64,000 nt of DNA, taken from the NCBI RefSeq assembly GCF_003415655.1, contig NZ_QRHC01000006.1, forward strand, positions 266,746-330,745. The letters run 5' to 3'. Both the position numbers and the translations under genes were made by a program. Positions 7,453 to 16,041 of this stretch are shown here, piece by piece. Below the pieces are notes generated by a model. That model saw nothing but the letters and a program-made list of their open reading frames with translations. It did not search any database and was not told the origin of the DNA. The stretch is from Vibrio maerlii. Its GTDB lineage: Bacteria; Pseudomonadota; Gammaproteobacteria; Enterobacterales; Vibrionaceae. Within the stretch, counting starts at the first letter, position 1, and each line of letters opens with the position of its first letter.

Positions 7453-7466
7453 TTGATGATTATCAA
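7453..7466 (+). promoter_or_regulatory. FNR box
   Basis: TTGAT-GATT-ATCAA is a perfect consensus FNR site. If it is centred at -41.5, the start of transcription falls near 7501, and TACTTT at 7489-7494 is in place as the -10. This would be a class II anaerobically activated promoter with a leader of about 105 nt. Confidence 0.75.
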
Positions 7467-7559
7467 CAAAAATCCACTCAGCACACCCTACTTTTTAACT
7501 CTTCAGTAGCCTTCACAAATCTTAATACTTGTAATCAAATGTGTTTTTAATTCTGCTTA

Positions 7560-7589
7560 TTCGAATATACGCTCATTCGTATATAGCAA
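7560..7589 (+). promoter_or_regulatory. Possible ModE-like inverted repeat
   Basis: TTCGAATATA and TATATAGCAA face each other across about ten bases, just before the ribosome-binding region of the molybdoenzyme gene. ModE operators have TATATA half sites flanked by CG, and molybdate control would suit a molybdoenzyme. The spacing is longer than usual, so this is only a suggestion. Confidence 0.25.
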
Positions 7590-7605
7590 TAATGGAATTA
7601 GTAAA

Positions 7606-10152
7606 ATGAACAATAATGGTGAGTTTAATATCTCCAGACGCCAGTTCTTGCGTGGTTCAAGCGCAGTTGCGGCCTTAAGTTTGTTCTCAGTAAACCCTGT
7701 TGTCCATGCAATGGACAAAGCGGGTTACAAGGTGAGCGTAGAGGTCAACTCTGGTACTTGGGAATCAACGGTTTGTAACGGTTGTACGTCTTTCTGTGCG
7801 AAACAGGTTTACGTTCAAAACGGTCGTGCAATCCATATCCGTGGCAACGAGCATTCAAAAATTCATGGCACAGCAGGCTGTTCCCGTCAGTATCTAGCAC
7901 TGCAAGAACTGTACGATCCTGACCGCATTAAAAAACCAATGATTCGTACCAACCCGATGAAAGGGCGTGGTATCGATCCTATGTTCAGAGAAGTGAGCTG
8001 GGATGAAGCGATGGATCTGTTCGCTGAAAAGATCATGGCGCTGCGTGAAAAGAACGAAACGCATAAGTACGTAACATTGCGTGGCCGTTACTCGATGTTC
8101 AGTGATGTTCTGATGAAGAACATGACCAAAATTATCGGCTCATCAAACGCGATCAGCCACAGTGCGCTGTGTGCGGAAGCGGACAAGTTTGGTAGTTACT
8201 TTACCGAGGGTAACTGGGGCTACCGCCAGTGGGATATTAAGAACACCAAATACATCTTGTCGTTTGGTGTAGATCCACTTTCAGCCAACCGTCAGGTCTC
8301 TTACCACAACCAGCACTGGGGCAACATGCTAGACAACGCGAAGGTGACGATTGTTGACCCTCGTTTCTCTGCATCTGCGGCGAAAGCACACAGCTGGCTA
8401 CCGATTATGCCTGGTCAAGATGGTGCATTAGCGCTAGCACTTGCGCATGAAATCCTTGTGAAAGGCGTGTGGCACCGTGAATTTGTGGGTGACTTCACTG
8501 ACGGTCAAAACCACTTTAAAGCGGGTGAAACCGTCGATGAGAGCTTGTTTGCAGACAACCATGCATACGGCTTAGTGAAGTGGTGGAACCTAGAGCTTAA
8601 AGACCGCACACCTGAGTGGGCTGAATCACTATGTAGCATTTCTGCAAAGCAGATTCGTCAAATCGCAAAGGAGCTTGGTGAAAACGCGCCAAATATCCAG
8701 ATCTGGCGTTCACGTGGTTCGCAAATGCAGACTCGCGGTGCATACACTGCAATGGCGATGAATGCGCTTAATGGTCTGTTAGGCGCAGTAGATAACGTTG
8801 GTGGAACGATGGACTGGGGTTCAACGGTGTCTGTGATTAACCCATCGACGTCTGACTACCAAGATGAGATTGCGAATAACGGTCTGAAGAAAGAGAAGAT
8901 TGACCGCCGTGGTCGTCTTGAATTCCCGAACCTGAAGAAAGGTAAGAGTGGCGGTGGCGTTTCTACCGGTGCTGTCGCAACAAGTATTCTTGAGACAGAC
9001 CCATATCTACCAGAAGTGGTATTGAGCTACTTCAACAACTTCAACTTCTCTGCTCCGGGTAACGAGATGTGGGATGAGGCGTTGAAGAAGATTCCATTTA
9101 TGACGCATGTGACTACGCATGTGAGTGAGCTAACTTGGTTCTCTGATCTAGTTCTTCCTGCGCCGCACTTTATGTTTGAGCGTTGGGGTCTGCAGAAGTC
9201 TTCGTCTAACCGTCATGCATCACTCGCGTTAAGCAAGCCTATTATCCAAAACATTGCCGAAGTGGAAGATGAAGCGGGTCTACCTTGGCTAATGGCAAAA
9301 GCGTTTGCTCGTAAAGGCTTTAATCAGCCGATGCGCTACCTACTGGATAACTTTAGAGATCCTGAGACAGGTAAAGCTCCGCAGAACCACAAAGAGTTTG
9401 GCGTTTACATGGCGAAAACCATGACGCAAAACATCTGGGATCCAGCGAAATACCAGTCAGGTACTAAGTTCAGCGGTTGGGAAGAATTCATCAAGATCGG
9501 CGTATGGAACTCGGATGAGATGCCGTATCAAAAACGCTGGAGCAAGATGAAAACCAAGACCAAGAAGTTTGAGTTCTACAGCGAAACTCTGCACTACTCA
9601 CTGAAAAAGCACGCCGATAAACACAGCGTTGGCATTGATGATGTGATGGCAGCGTGTGATTACGAAGCGCGCGGTGAACAGGCGTGGATTCCACACTACG
9701 AAGAGCCAATCCGCTACGGTGATGAAGAGGGTTTCCCATTCTTGTTCGTTGACCACAAGCTGCGTCTAAGCCGTGAAGGTCGCTCTGCAAACTGCAGTTG
9801 GTACTCGTCTAACTTTGATATCGATCCTGGTGAGATCCCAGATTATGACACGGTGAAGATCAACCCGATTGACGCAAAACGCCTTGGCATCAAAGAGCAC
9901 GATGAAGTTCGTCTAACCACGGTTCAAGGCTCTATTACCTGTCGCGTTAGCCTATTTGAAGGTATTCGTCCGAACACAGTGTCAAAAGCGTTTGGTCGTG
10001 GTCACTGGGCTTACGGTAAACATGCCTCGAAGAAGTTTGGTCTTATCCCTAAAGGCGGCTCAAACAACGAAATCATGCCGCAAGCATTCGAGCGTTTATC
10101 AGGTTCATCTGCCTTCTATGGTCAGATTGGCGTCAAAGTAGAAAAAGTATAA
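7606..10152 (+). CDS. Periplasmic molybdopterin oxidoreductase, catalytic subunit (PsrA/PhsA-like)
   Basis: 848 aa. A twin-arginine signal (SRRQFLRGSSAVAAL) is near residues 9-23, so the enzyme is exported folded. Next comes a Cys cluster for one [4Fe-4S] (CNGCTSFC near residue 58, and AGCSRQ), then the molybdopterin domains. SHSALCAEADKFG offers a Cys as likely Mo ligand, as in polysulfide/thiosulfate reductase relatives. The C-terminal molydop-binding domain starts near residue 700 (FVDHKLRLSREGRSANCSW). It is first of a three-gene operon with an iron-sulfur and a cytochrome b subunit. Substrate is not determined; a sulfur, selenium or arsenic oxyanion or formate are all possible. FNR and NarP boxes lie upstream. 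Confidence 0.85.
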   Translation: MNNNGEFNISRRQFLRGSSAVAALSLFSVNPVVHAMDKAGYKVSVEVNSGTWESTVCNGCTSFCAKQVYVQNGRAIHIRGNEHSKIHGTAGCSRQYLALQELYDPDRIKKPMIRTNPMKGRGIDPMFREVSWDEAMDLFAEKIMALREKNETHKYVTLRGRYSMFSDVLMKNMTKIIGSSNAISHSALCAEADKFGSYFTEGNWGYRQWDIKNTKYILSFGVDPLSANRQVSYHNQHWGNMLDNAKVTIVDPRFSASAAKAHSWLPIMPGQDGALALALAHEILVKGVWHREFVGDFTDGQNHFKAGETVDESLFADNHAYGLVKWWNLELKDRTPEWAESLCSISAKQIRQIAKELGENAPNIQIWRSRGSQMQTRGAYTAMAMNALNGLLGAVDNVGGTMDWGSTVSVINPSTSDYQDEIANNGLKKEKIDRRGRLEFPNLKKGKSGGGVSTGAVATSILETDPYLPEVVLSYFNNFNFSAPGNEMWDEALKKIPFMTHVTTHVSELTWFSDLVLPAPHFMFERWGLQKSSSNRHASLALSKPIIQNIAEVEDEAGLPWLMAKAFARKGFNQPMRYLLDNFRDPETGKAPQNHKEFGVYMAKTMTQNIWDPAKYQSGTKFSGWEEFIKIGVWNSDEMPYQKRWSKMKTKTKKFEFYSETLHYSLKKHADKHSVGIDDVMAACDYEARGEQAWIPHYEEPIRYGDEEGFPFLFVDHKLRLSREGRSANCSWYSSNFDIDPGEIPDYDTVKINPIDAKRLGIKEHDEVRLTTVQGSITCRVSLFEGIRPNTVSKAFGRGHWAYGKHASKKFGLIPKGGSNNEIMPQAFERLSGSSAFYGQIGVKVEKV

Positions 10153-10162
10153 GAGGTGAACC

Positions 10163-11599
10163 ATGCGTTACGGAATGGTAATTGATACCCAAAAATGTGT
10201 CGGATGTGCAGGTTGTATCTTTGCATGTAAGACAGAAAACAACACTGAGCCAGACAAAAACTGGTGTGACAAGATCATCACGACAACTGGACAGTACCCA
10301 AACGTAAAATTCGAATACACATCCACCATGTGTAACCACTGTTCAGACGCGCCATGTATTGCGAACTGTCCGAAAGGCGCGCTGTACAAGGATGAAAATG
10401 ACCTAACCTTGTTTGATTCTGAAAAGTGTATCGGCTGTAAATCGTGTATGTCTCACTGTCCTTATAATGTGATTCATTTCAACGAAGAAGCGACGGGCAA
10501 GGCGTGGGACAACAACCAACCACTGTTGCCACAAGGTCTATTTTCTGCAGCAGCGATGCGTGAAACCACAGGTGAGACTTACTCTCCGTTTGGTAATCCA
10601 GAAACAGAGAGTGTTTACCCACTTCGTCGTCCTAAGAGGACTATTGAGAAATGTACTTTCTGTGCGCACCGCGTAAAAGCAGGCGTAAATCCTGCGTGTG
10701 TAGATGCATGCCCGTCTGGTGCTCGAGTGGTTGGTGACTTAGATGATGCCAACAGTGAAGTGAGTCAACTGATCAAGAAGTATAACGCTAAGCCGCTTAA
10801 CCCCGATCTAAACATCGGTGAGAAAGTCTTCTACATTCGTGATTACATCCCAATCACCATGGTTGAAGAAGATGAGTCAAAAGATGCAATCGTGTTTGAC
10901 TCTTCGCTGTGTATTGGTTGTAAAAAATGTGAAGCGGAATGTCGTAACAGCAACCAGCTTGCTGAAAACGTCGCTTACCTGAAGATGACTACAGAAGTCA
11001 TCGACGGTGAAGAACACCACTTCCGCAACTCATGTCAGCACTGTGAGCATGCTAAGTGTTTAGAGAACTGTCCGTCGGGCGCGATCTCACGCCGTCCAGG
11101 TGGTCAGGTTGTGATTGATGAAGAGAAGTGCATCGGCTGTGGTACTTGTGCAATGGCTTGTCCTTACGACATTCCTCAGTACAACGACAAAACAGCAACC
11201 ATGAACAAATGTCACGGTTGTAGCCATCTAACTGAAGCAGGTCTGCGCCCAGCGTGTGTTGAGGGTTGTCCTCAAAAAGCGCTGTCGTTTGGCTCTCGCG
11301 CGGATATGCAAGACCGTATCGAGAAGAAAGCGAGCGAAAACAAGCTATTTGCTTACGGGTTAGAAGAGGTAAACAGCAACGTTGGTGAGCTTGGTTTGAT
11401 CACAATAGCTAGCCAATCTGAAGCAGGTAAGCACCTACTGATTGAAGACCCAAGCAGCACAACCTCAACCCTTCGTGATTTCGCGAAAGTTGGTGCAGGT
11501 GTTGGCGTGGCAGGTTCAATTGCAGTTGCAGCAGGTCACCGTGTTCACTTGGCTAAAAAAGCCAAAGAAAACGAATCTGAACACAGCGATGCAGAATAA
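10163..11599 (+). CDS. Iron-sulfur electron-transfer subunit, duplicated (eight predicted [4Fe-4S] clusters)
   Basis: 478 aa, about twice the length of usual PsrB/DmsB/NrfC subunits. Eight four-Cys groups are readable: CVGCAGCIFAC, CNHCSDAPCIANC, CIGCKSCMSHC and CTFC...CVDAC in the first half; CIGCKKCEAEC, CQHCEHAKCLENC, CIGCGTCAMAC and CHGC...CVEGC in the second. The halves align motif by motif, so the protein is a tandem duplication. A Gly/Ala-rich hydrophobic stretch near residue 440 (VGAGVGVAGSIAVAAG) precedes a charged tail and might contact the membrane. GAGG lies 7 nt before the ATG, and the gene follows the catalytic subunit by 10 bp. It should carry electrons between the cytochrome b and the molybdenum site. 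Confidence 0.9.
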   Translation: MRYGMVIDTQKCVGCAGCIFACKTENNTEPDKNWCDKIITTTGQYPNVKFEYTSTMCNHCSDAPCIANCPKGALYKDENDLTLFDSEKCIGCKSCMSHCPYNVIHFNEEATGKAWDNNQPLLPQGLFSAAAMRETTGETYSPFGNPETESVYPLRRPKRTIEKCTFCAHRVKAGVNPACVDACPSGARVVGDLDDANSEVSQLIKKYNAKPLNPDLNIGEKVFYIRDYIPITMVEEDESKDAIVFDSSLCIGCKKCEAECRNSNQLAENVAYLKMTTEVIDGEEHHFRNSCQHCEHAKCLENCPSGAISRRPGGQVVIDEEKCIGCGTCAMACPYDIPQYNDKTATMNKCHGCSHLTEAGLRPACVEGCPQKALSFGSRADMQDRIEKKASENKLFAYGLEEVNSNVGELGLITIASQSEAGKHLLIEDPSSTTSTLRDFAKVGAGVGVAGSIAVAAGHRVHLAKKAKENESEHSDAE

Positions 11600-11610
11600 G
11601 GATACGCGTA

Positions 11611-12291
11611 ATGAAAAATAAAGAACTGCTTGATGACAACACCGTCCTTGCCTTTAACTCATGGCAGCGCTGGTTCCACATTCATTTGATCCACTTTGTG
11701 GTGCTGTTTATCCTAACGGGTTTGCCAATACTATCTACAAGCTTCTCGTTCTTAGGTGAGTTCTACCAATGGATTTATGGCTTGCTTACAGGTAAAGAGA
11801 CGACATACTCAGACGGTATAGTATTTGCTCAGATGCTGCACCGTGGAATCTCATTCCTGTTCATGGCGACCATCGTGCCATTCGTAGTTGTGATGCTAAA
11901 AGACATCAAGCACTGGCACGTATTCCCAGAAAAAGATGGCTCAATTGCTGAGGGCATCAAGCAACTCAATGTGGCTTACATTGATGGGAAACACGGTAAG
12001 TTTGGTAAGTTCAATATTGGCCAAAAGCTAATGGCTTGGACTATGATTGCGGCAGTCTCTGCGCTGGTGATTAGCGGTGTGATGTTGATGGGTAACTTCT
12101 TAGTGGAATGGGCTCGTTTACTTCATGTGGTGGCATTCGCAGGTATGATTGTGGCGTTGGTGTTCCATATCCACTTTGCAACATTACCAGTGAACCGTGC
12201 TTCATTTTGGGCGATGTTCCGTGATGGTAAATTATCAATGGAAGAGGTGAAGAAACACCATCCGCTTTGGTATGAAAAGCTAAAGAAATAG
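11611..12291 (+). CDS. Cytochrome b membrane subunit (FdnI/PhsC-like)
   Basis: 226 aa. Four membrane segments: about residues 23-42, 75-98, 137-158 and 166-188. Likely haem-ligand His residues fall in them (FHIHLIHF, MLHRGISFLF, RLLHVVAFAG, VFHIHFA). The pattern fits the formate dehydrogenase gamma / cytochrome b556 family that oxidises quinol or reduces quinone in the inner membrane. Last gene of the operon, 11 bp after the iron-sulfur subunit and followed by a terminator. No NrfD-type anchor and no dedicated TorD-type chaperone are in the operon. Confidence 0.88.
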   Translation: MKNKELLDDNTVLAFNSWQRWFHIHLIHFVVLFILTGLPILSTSFSFLGEFYQWIYGLLTGKETTYSDGIVFAQMLHRGISFLFMATIVPFVVVMLKDIKHWHVFPEKDGSIAEGIKQLNVAYIDGKHGKFGKFNIGQKLMAWTMIAAVSALVISGVMLMGNFLVEWARLLHVVAFAGMIVALVFHIHFATLPVNRASFWAMFRDGKLSMEEVKKHHPLWYEKLKK

Positions 12292-12306
12292 ACCGATAGA
12301 AAACAA

Positions 12307-12330
12307 TAACCCCGCTTTGACGCGGGGTTA
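12307..12330 (+). terminator. Rho-independent terminator of the molybdoenzyme operon
   Basis: TAACCCCGC / GCGGGGTTA stem with a six-base loop, followed by a T-rich stretch (TCTATATTT). It lies 15 bp after the cytochrome b stop and may also serve the convergent gene at 12358. Confidence 0.85.
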
Positions 12331-12357
12331 TCTATATTTACGACTCAGTAATTTCAA

Positions 12358-12612
12358 CTACATGAGCAAAGAGGCTTCCAGTAAGTACTTTGCTTCGTTT
12401 GTATCTTGTGAACAGTATTCAAGTAAACACTTAAATCGGTCATCAATAGACTCTGATTTTGCTACTGAGTGAAAAAGGTCGACGGCTTTTGTTGGTACAG
12501 ATGATAGCGCCAGTTTTAAAGAATCTAACTCTGTGCCATTCGCTTTCTCTACTTTAGTAAGGGCAGACAAGATTGTTTCAAGGGTAATTGCTACGTTACT
12601 TTGTGTGTTCAT
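12358..12612 (-). CDS. Small conserved-looking hypothetical protein
   Basis: 84 aa from ATG 12612 (MNTQSNVAITLETILSAL); an in-frame GTG at 12630 would add six residues and neither start has a strong ribosome site. The protein is helical, without signal or membrane segment; it carries two Cys (LLEYCSQD, FKCLLE). No family recognised. It stands alone, convergent with the molybdoenzyme operon. Confidence 0.55.
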   Translation of the reverse strand: MNTQSNVAITLETILSALTKVEKANGTELDSLKLALSSVPTKAVDLFHSVAKSESIDDRFKCLLEYCSQDTNEAKYLLEASLLM

Positions 12613-12855
12613 AGTGATTATATTTTCCACATTATTATGCGCGCGATATTACGTCGATACGGCTAGCGATAACATGCGGTGAATCAAAGAACTGATGACT
12701 AAATGTGACGCCGAAGTGAGGCATCTAAGTGAACGACTCAGATATATGTGCTTGTCGCATGTACCAAAATCTAAATTTTTAGTAGTCGGAAACGTGTTTC
12801 TGGTATTTACTAAGGCAGAATCATTACAAAAGAATAATCAGTGAGTTAGAGCACG

Positions 12856-14037
12856 ATGACAAAATACAATTTTACTCGAGTGTTAGATCGTACCGATGCT
12901 TCATCAGCGAAGAATGACCAAAACCTAGTTAAGCAGTTTCTTGGACTGAATTATTATGACGATACTATCCCATTGTGGGTTGCAGATATGGATTTTGAAT
13001 GCGCCCCTGCAATTTCTAGAGCGCTAGAGAGTAGGGCGAAGCAAGGTACGTTGGGTTACACCATGCTGACTAGTGCTTACCAAGAAAGCATCATCAACTG
13101 GTATGGTCGTCGCCATAACATGAAAATAGAACCTGAATGGATTGTTTTTAGTAATGGAACTGTATCTGCGATCCGCAATGTCATTCGCGCATTTACCAAT
13201 GAAGGGGATGGCGTCATCATTCAACCCCCAGTTTACTATCCGTTTGAAGTCCAGGTTAAAGACACCAATCGAAAGGTAATTCATAACCACCTAATTAGGG
13301 ATGATGCAAATACCTACAGCATTGATATAGCAGACTTTGAGAAAAAGTGTCAGGACCCAAATAACAAGCTATTTATCTACTGCAACCCCCATAATCCGAC
13401 GGGCAATATTTGGCCAGAAGAGGTGACTCAACAACTCCTAACCATTTGTGCTGAAAATGACGTCTTGTTCTTCTCAGATGAGATACACGCTGATTTACTT
13501 CGTGCGGGCAAATCATTTACTTCTGCGCTTAACCTAGAGCATAGCGACAAGACCATAATTGCCACTGCGGTCAATAAAACCTTCAATGTCGCGGGTTTGC
13601 ACATTACAAACTTGGTGATAAGTAATGATGAGTTAAAGCAGAAACTGAACAAGTACACTGGCTCAATTGGAATGTCTCCTTTCTCGTTAGATGCCACCAT
13701 TGCTGCGTATAACGAAGAGGAAGAATGGGTGACAGAAGTCAATCAAGTTATTGATACTAATCTCGAAATGATGCGAGAGTTTATCGCAGCGCATATTCCT
13801 AAGATTCGATTTTCTGTTCCTGATGCGACTTATCTCGCTTGGCTCGATTTCTCTGCCTTCGGCATTGAAGAAAAAGAACTGATGGAATTGATTGCCAATG
13901 AAGCGCACTTAATTCTTGAGAGAGGCAGCCTGTTTGGGGAGCACGGTAATGGATTTATTCGCATCAATGTGGCTTGTCCAACCGAGATCCTTAAAGAAGC
14001 ACTGGAGCGCTTAGAAAAGTTGTTAAATTCTATGTAG
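12856..14037 (+). CDS. PLP-dependent aminotransferase / C-S lyase (PatB/MalY type)
   Basis: 393 aa, usual length for the family. N-terminal FTRVLDRTDASSAKND and PLWVADMDFECAP are hallmarks of the MalY/PatB group. PLP-site motifs include NPHNPTGNIW, SDEIHADLL and the Schiff-base Lys in ATAVNKTFNVAGL; RINVACP near the C-terminus supplies the carboxylate-binding Arg. These enzymes usually cleave cystathionine or cysteine conjugates, giving homocysteine or pyruvate, rather than transaminate. Single-gene unit ending at a hairpin. Specific substrate not determined. Confidence 0.88.
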   Translation: MTKYNFTRVLDRTDASSAKNDQNLVKQFLGLNYYDDTIPLWVADMDFECAPAISRALESRAKQGTLGYTMLTSAYQESIINWYGRRHNMKIEPEWIVFSNGTVSAIRNVIRAFTNEGDGVIIQPPVYYPFEVQVKDTNRKVIHNHLIRDDANTYSIDIADFEKKCQDPNNKLFIYCNPHNPTGNIWPEEVTQQLLTICAENDVLFFSDEIHADLLRAGKSFTSALNLEHSDKTIIATAVNKTFNVAGLHITNLVISNDELKQKLNKYTGSIGMSPFSLDATIAAYNEEEEWVTEVNQVIDTNLEMMREFIAAHIPKIRFSVPDATYLAWLDFSAFGIEEKELMELIANEAHLILERGSLFGEHGNGFIRINVACPTEILKEALERLEKLLNSM

Positions 14038-14085
14038 AGTTTCTGTGCAACTTCAAATTATCACGGTATTTTAATGAACCTTAAA

Positions 14086-14117
14086 AAGGCTCTGGAGTGG
14101 ATGCTCCTAAGCCTTTG
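14086..14117. terminator. Bidirectional terminator between convergent genes
   Basis: AAAGGCT and AGCCTTT pair with an inner GGAG/CTCC step. A-rich and T-rich flanks allow action on both strands, for the aminotransferase and the peroxiredoxin. Confidence 0.6.
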
Positions 14118-14148
14118 TCATCATCTGTATGGTTGCAATTTATCGACG

Positions 14149-14625
14149 TTATTTTAACGCCGCAAGAATAGCTTTCGCTTTGCTGACTTCAAATTGTTTC
14201 GGCTCTTCAACATGAAGGTGAGTGACGACTCCATTATCAACAACCATCGCATAGCGCTGTGAACGGGTACCACCGAAAGTCGCTGTTTCCATCTCTAGCC
14301 CTAACGCTTTAGTAAAGCTCGCATCTCCATCGCCAAGCATAAGAATCTCGCTCGCATTTTGTGCTTTGCCCCAAGCATTCATCACGAAGGCATCGTTTAC
14401 CGAGACACAAGCAATGGTGTCGATACCTGCCGCCTTAATCTCATCGGCTAGAACTACATAGCCTGGTAGGTGCGCTTCTGAGCATGTTGGTGTAAAGGCA
14501 CCCGGTACAGCGAAGAGCACCACGCGTTTGTTGGCAAACAACTCATCTGTGTTATGAGTTTGCATGCCGGCATCATTAAGTTCACTTAAGGTTGCAATTG
14601 GTAATGCTTGGCCTATTTGAATCAT
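14149..14625 (-). CDS. Peroxiredoxin (Prx5/redoxin type)
   Basis: 158 aa, full length. The peroxidatic site PGAFTPTCSEAHLPG has Thr and Cys in the P-x-x-x-T-x-x-C pattern (Cys near residue 48). The conserved Arg is in GGTRSQRYAMVVDNG. There is a second Cys in IACVSVND, typical of atypical 2-Cys or 1-Cys Prx5. It reduces hydrogen and alkyl peroxides in the cytosol with thiol donors. CAAGGAAAG lies 5-10 nt before the ATG. The neighbouring lldD runs in the same direction 98 bp upstream; LldD-type enzymes can give H2O2, but a link is only inferred. Confidence 0.92.
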   Translation of the reverse strand: MIQIGQALPIATLSELNDAGMQTHNTDELFANKRVVLFAVPGAFTPTCSEAHLPGYVVLADEIKAAGIDTIACVSVNDAFVMNAWGKAQNASEILMLGDGDASFTKALGLEMETATFGGTRSQRYAMVVDNGVVTHLHVEEPKQFEVSKAKAILAALK

Positions 14626-14723
14626 GGTTTACTTTCCTTGTGAGTTAGATTTCAACAGTGTAGCGACTAAACAGAAAACAGACCACCCAGTGAAAATAAG
14701 GGTATTGCTTGATGTGAAGAACA

Positions 14724-15860
14724 CTACATAGAAACGAGCGAGTCACTTGATAAATCTGCGATGGTTTTCGCTCCAGTAAGCGTCATTGCAACACGCATTT
14801 CTTTATCGTAAAGATCCAATAGATTCTCCACGCCCTGACCTCCCTGTGCGGCAAGTGCATAAACAAATGAGCGACCCAGTAGGGTACAGTCTGCCCCTAG
14901 AGCCAGCATACGTACTACATCCAACCCCGTTCGGATACCTGAGTCGACGAAGATCTTTAGGTCACCTTTAACGGCGTCAGCAATACTTGGTAAAGCTCGT
15001 GCAGTTGAGAGAACGCCATCGAGTTGACGTCCGCCGTGATTCGACACCACGATCCCATCTGCGCCGAAGCGCACTGCATCCTTTGCATCTTCCTCATCGA
15101 GAATCCCTTTGATAACCATTGGGCCATCCCAGAAGTCGCGAATCCACTCTAGATCTTTCCATGAAATGGACGGATCAAAGTTTGCCCCTAACCAGCCAAT
15201 GTAATCTTCGAGCTTGGTTGGCTCCCCGCGATAGGTAGATATATTGCCTAAATCATGAGGCTTGCCTAGAACGCCAACACCCAGTGCCCAGCTAGGATGA
15301 AGCATGGATTGGAATACCCGACGCATTGCGGCGTTAGGTCCGCTCATACCTGAGTGCATGTCTCGATAACGAGCGCCTGGTACAGGCATGTCAACGGTAA
15401 ACACAAGTGTCGTGACCCCTGCAGCCTTAGCACGCTCTAAAACGTTCTTCATGAACCCGCGATCTTTTAGTACGTAAAGTTGGAACCACATTGGTCGTTC
15501 AAGAGCAGGAGCGACTTCCTCGATAGGGCACACAGAGACGGTCGACATAGTGAAAGGGATACCTTTGTTTTCTGCTGCTTTTGCTGCTTGTACTTCGCCG
15601 CGTCGAGCGTACATACCGGTTAAACCAACAGGCGCTAAGGCAATAGGCATAGCGAGCTTTTCACCGAAGATTTCTGTTTCTAGACTCAGGTCTTGCATGT
15701 CTCTCAATACTCGCTGACGCAGTGCGACATCGCCTAAGTCTTCTGTGTTACGTTTCAATGTGCGTTCGTCATAAGAGCCGCCATCAATATAGTGGAACAA
15801 AAAAGGTGGCAGTTTAGCTTTTGCGGCAGCGCGGTAATCTGTAGAAGCAGAGATAATCAT
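14724..15860 (-). CDS. lldD: L-lactate dehydrogenase (FMN, quinone-linked)
   Basis: 378 aa, close to E. coli LldD. FMN-dependent alpha-hydroxyacid dehydrogenase features: N-terminal [28 protein letters not shown], the YVLKDR and [13 protein letters not shown] strands, the catalytic His and Arg in [12 protein letters not shown], and [15 protein letters not shown] near the end. It oxidises L-lactate to pyruvate and feeds the membrane quinone pool. Divergent from a LysR gene across a 181-bp spacer, which makes that regulator a candidate controller. No lctP permease or lldR is adjacent, unlike in E. coli. Confidence 0.95.
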   Translation of the reverse strand: MIISASTDYRAAAKAKLPPFLFHYIDGGSYDERTLKRNTEDLGDVALRQRVLRDMQDLSLETEIFGEKLAMPIALAPVGLTGMYARRGEVQAAKAAENKGIPFTMSTVSVCPIEEVAPALERPMWFQLYVLKDRGFMKNVLERAKAAGVTTLVFTVDMPVPGARYRDMHSGMSGPNAAMRRVFQSMLHPSWALGVGVLGKPHDLGNISTYRGEPTKLEDYIGWLGANFDPSISWKDLEWIRDFWDGPMVIKGILDEEDAKDAVRFGADGIVVSNHGGRQLDGVLSTARALPSIADAVKGDLKIFVDSGIRTGLDVVRMLALGADCTLLGRSFVYALAAQGGQGVENLLDLYDKEMRVAMTLTGAKTIADLSSDSLVSM

Positions 15861-16041
15861 AATTTTGCGTCCAGGCTGTTATTCTAAGATTGCGTATTGA
15901 GTCAATGAGCGCTTGCTCAACGGCTGGAGAATTGCATTGTTTGTTGTAATGATTTTGTTGATGTAGTGTAAATTTAAACCTTTATCTTTTATCAATATAG
16001 GGAAATAATGAAATTGATTTATTCCACAAATGACATAATCA

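Noticed and set aside
9491..9790. Reverse-strand reading frame inside the molybdoenzyme gene
   Set aside because: It is a shadow of a strongly conserved plus-strand gene, with no ribosome site or family resemblance.
7606..10152. Naming the operon as thiosulfate, tetrathionate or arsenate reductase
   Set aside because: The catalytic subunit shows only general PsrA/PhsA features; the eight-cluster subunit and cytochrome b do not match one characterised system.
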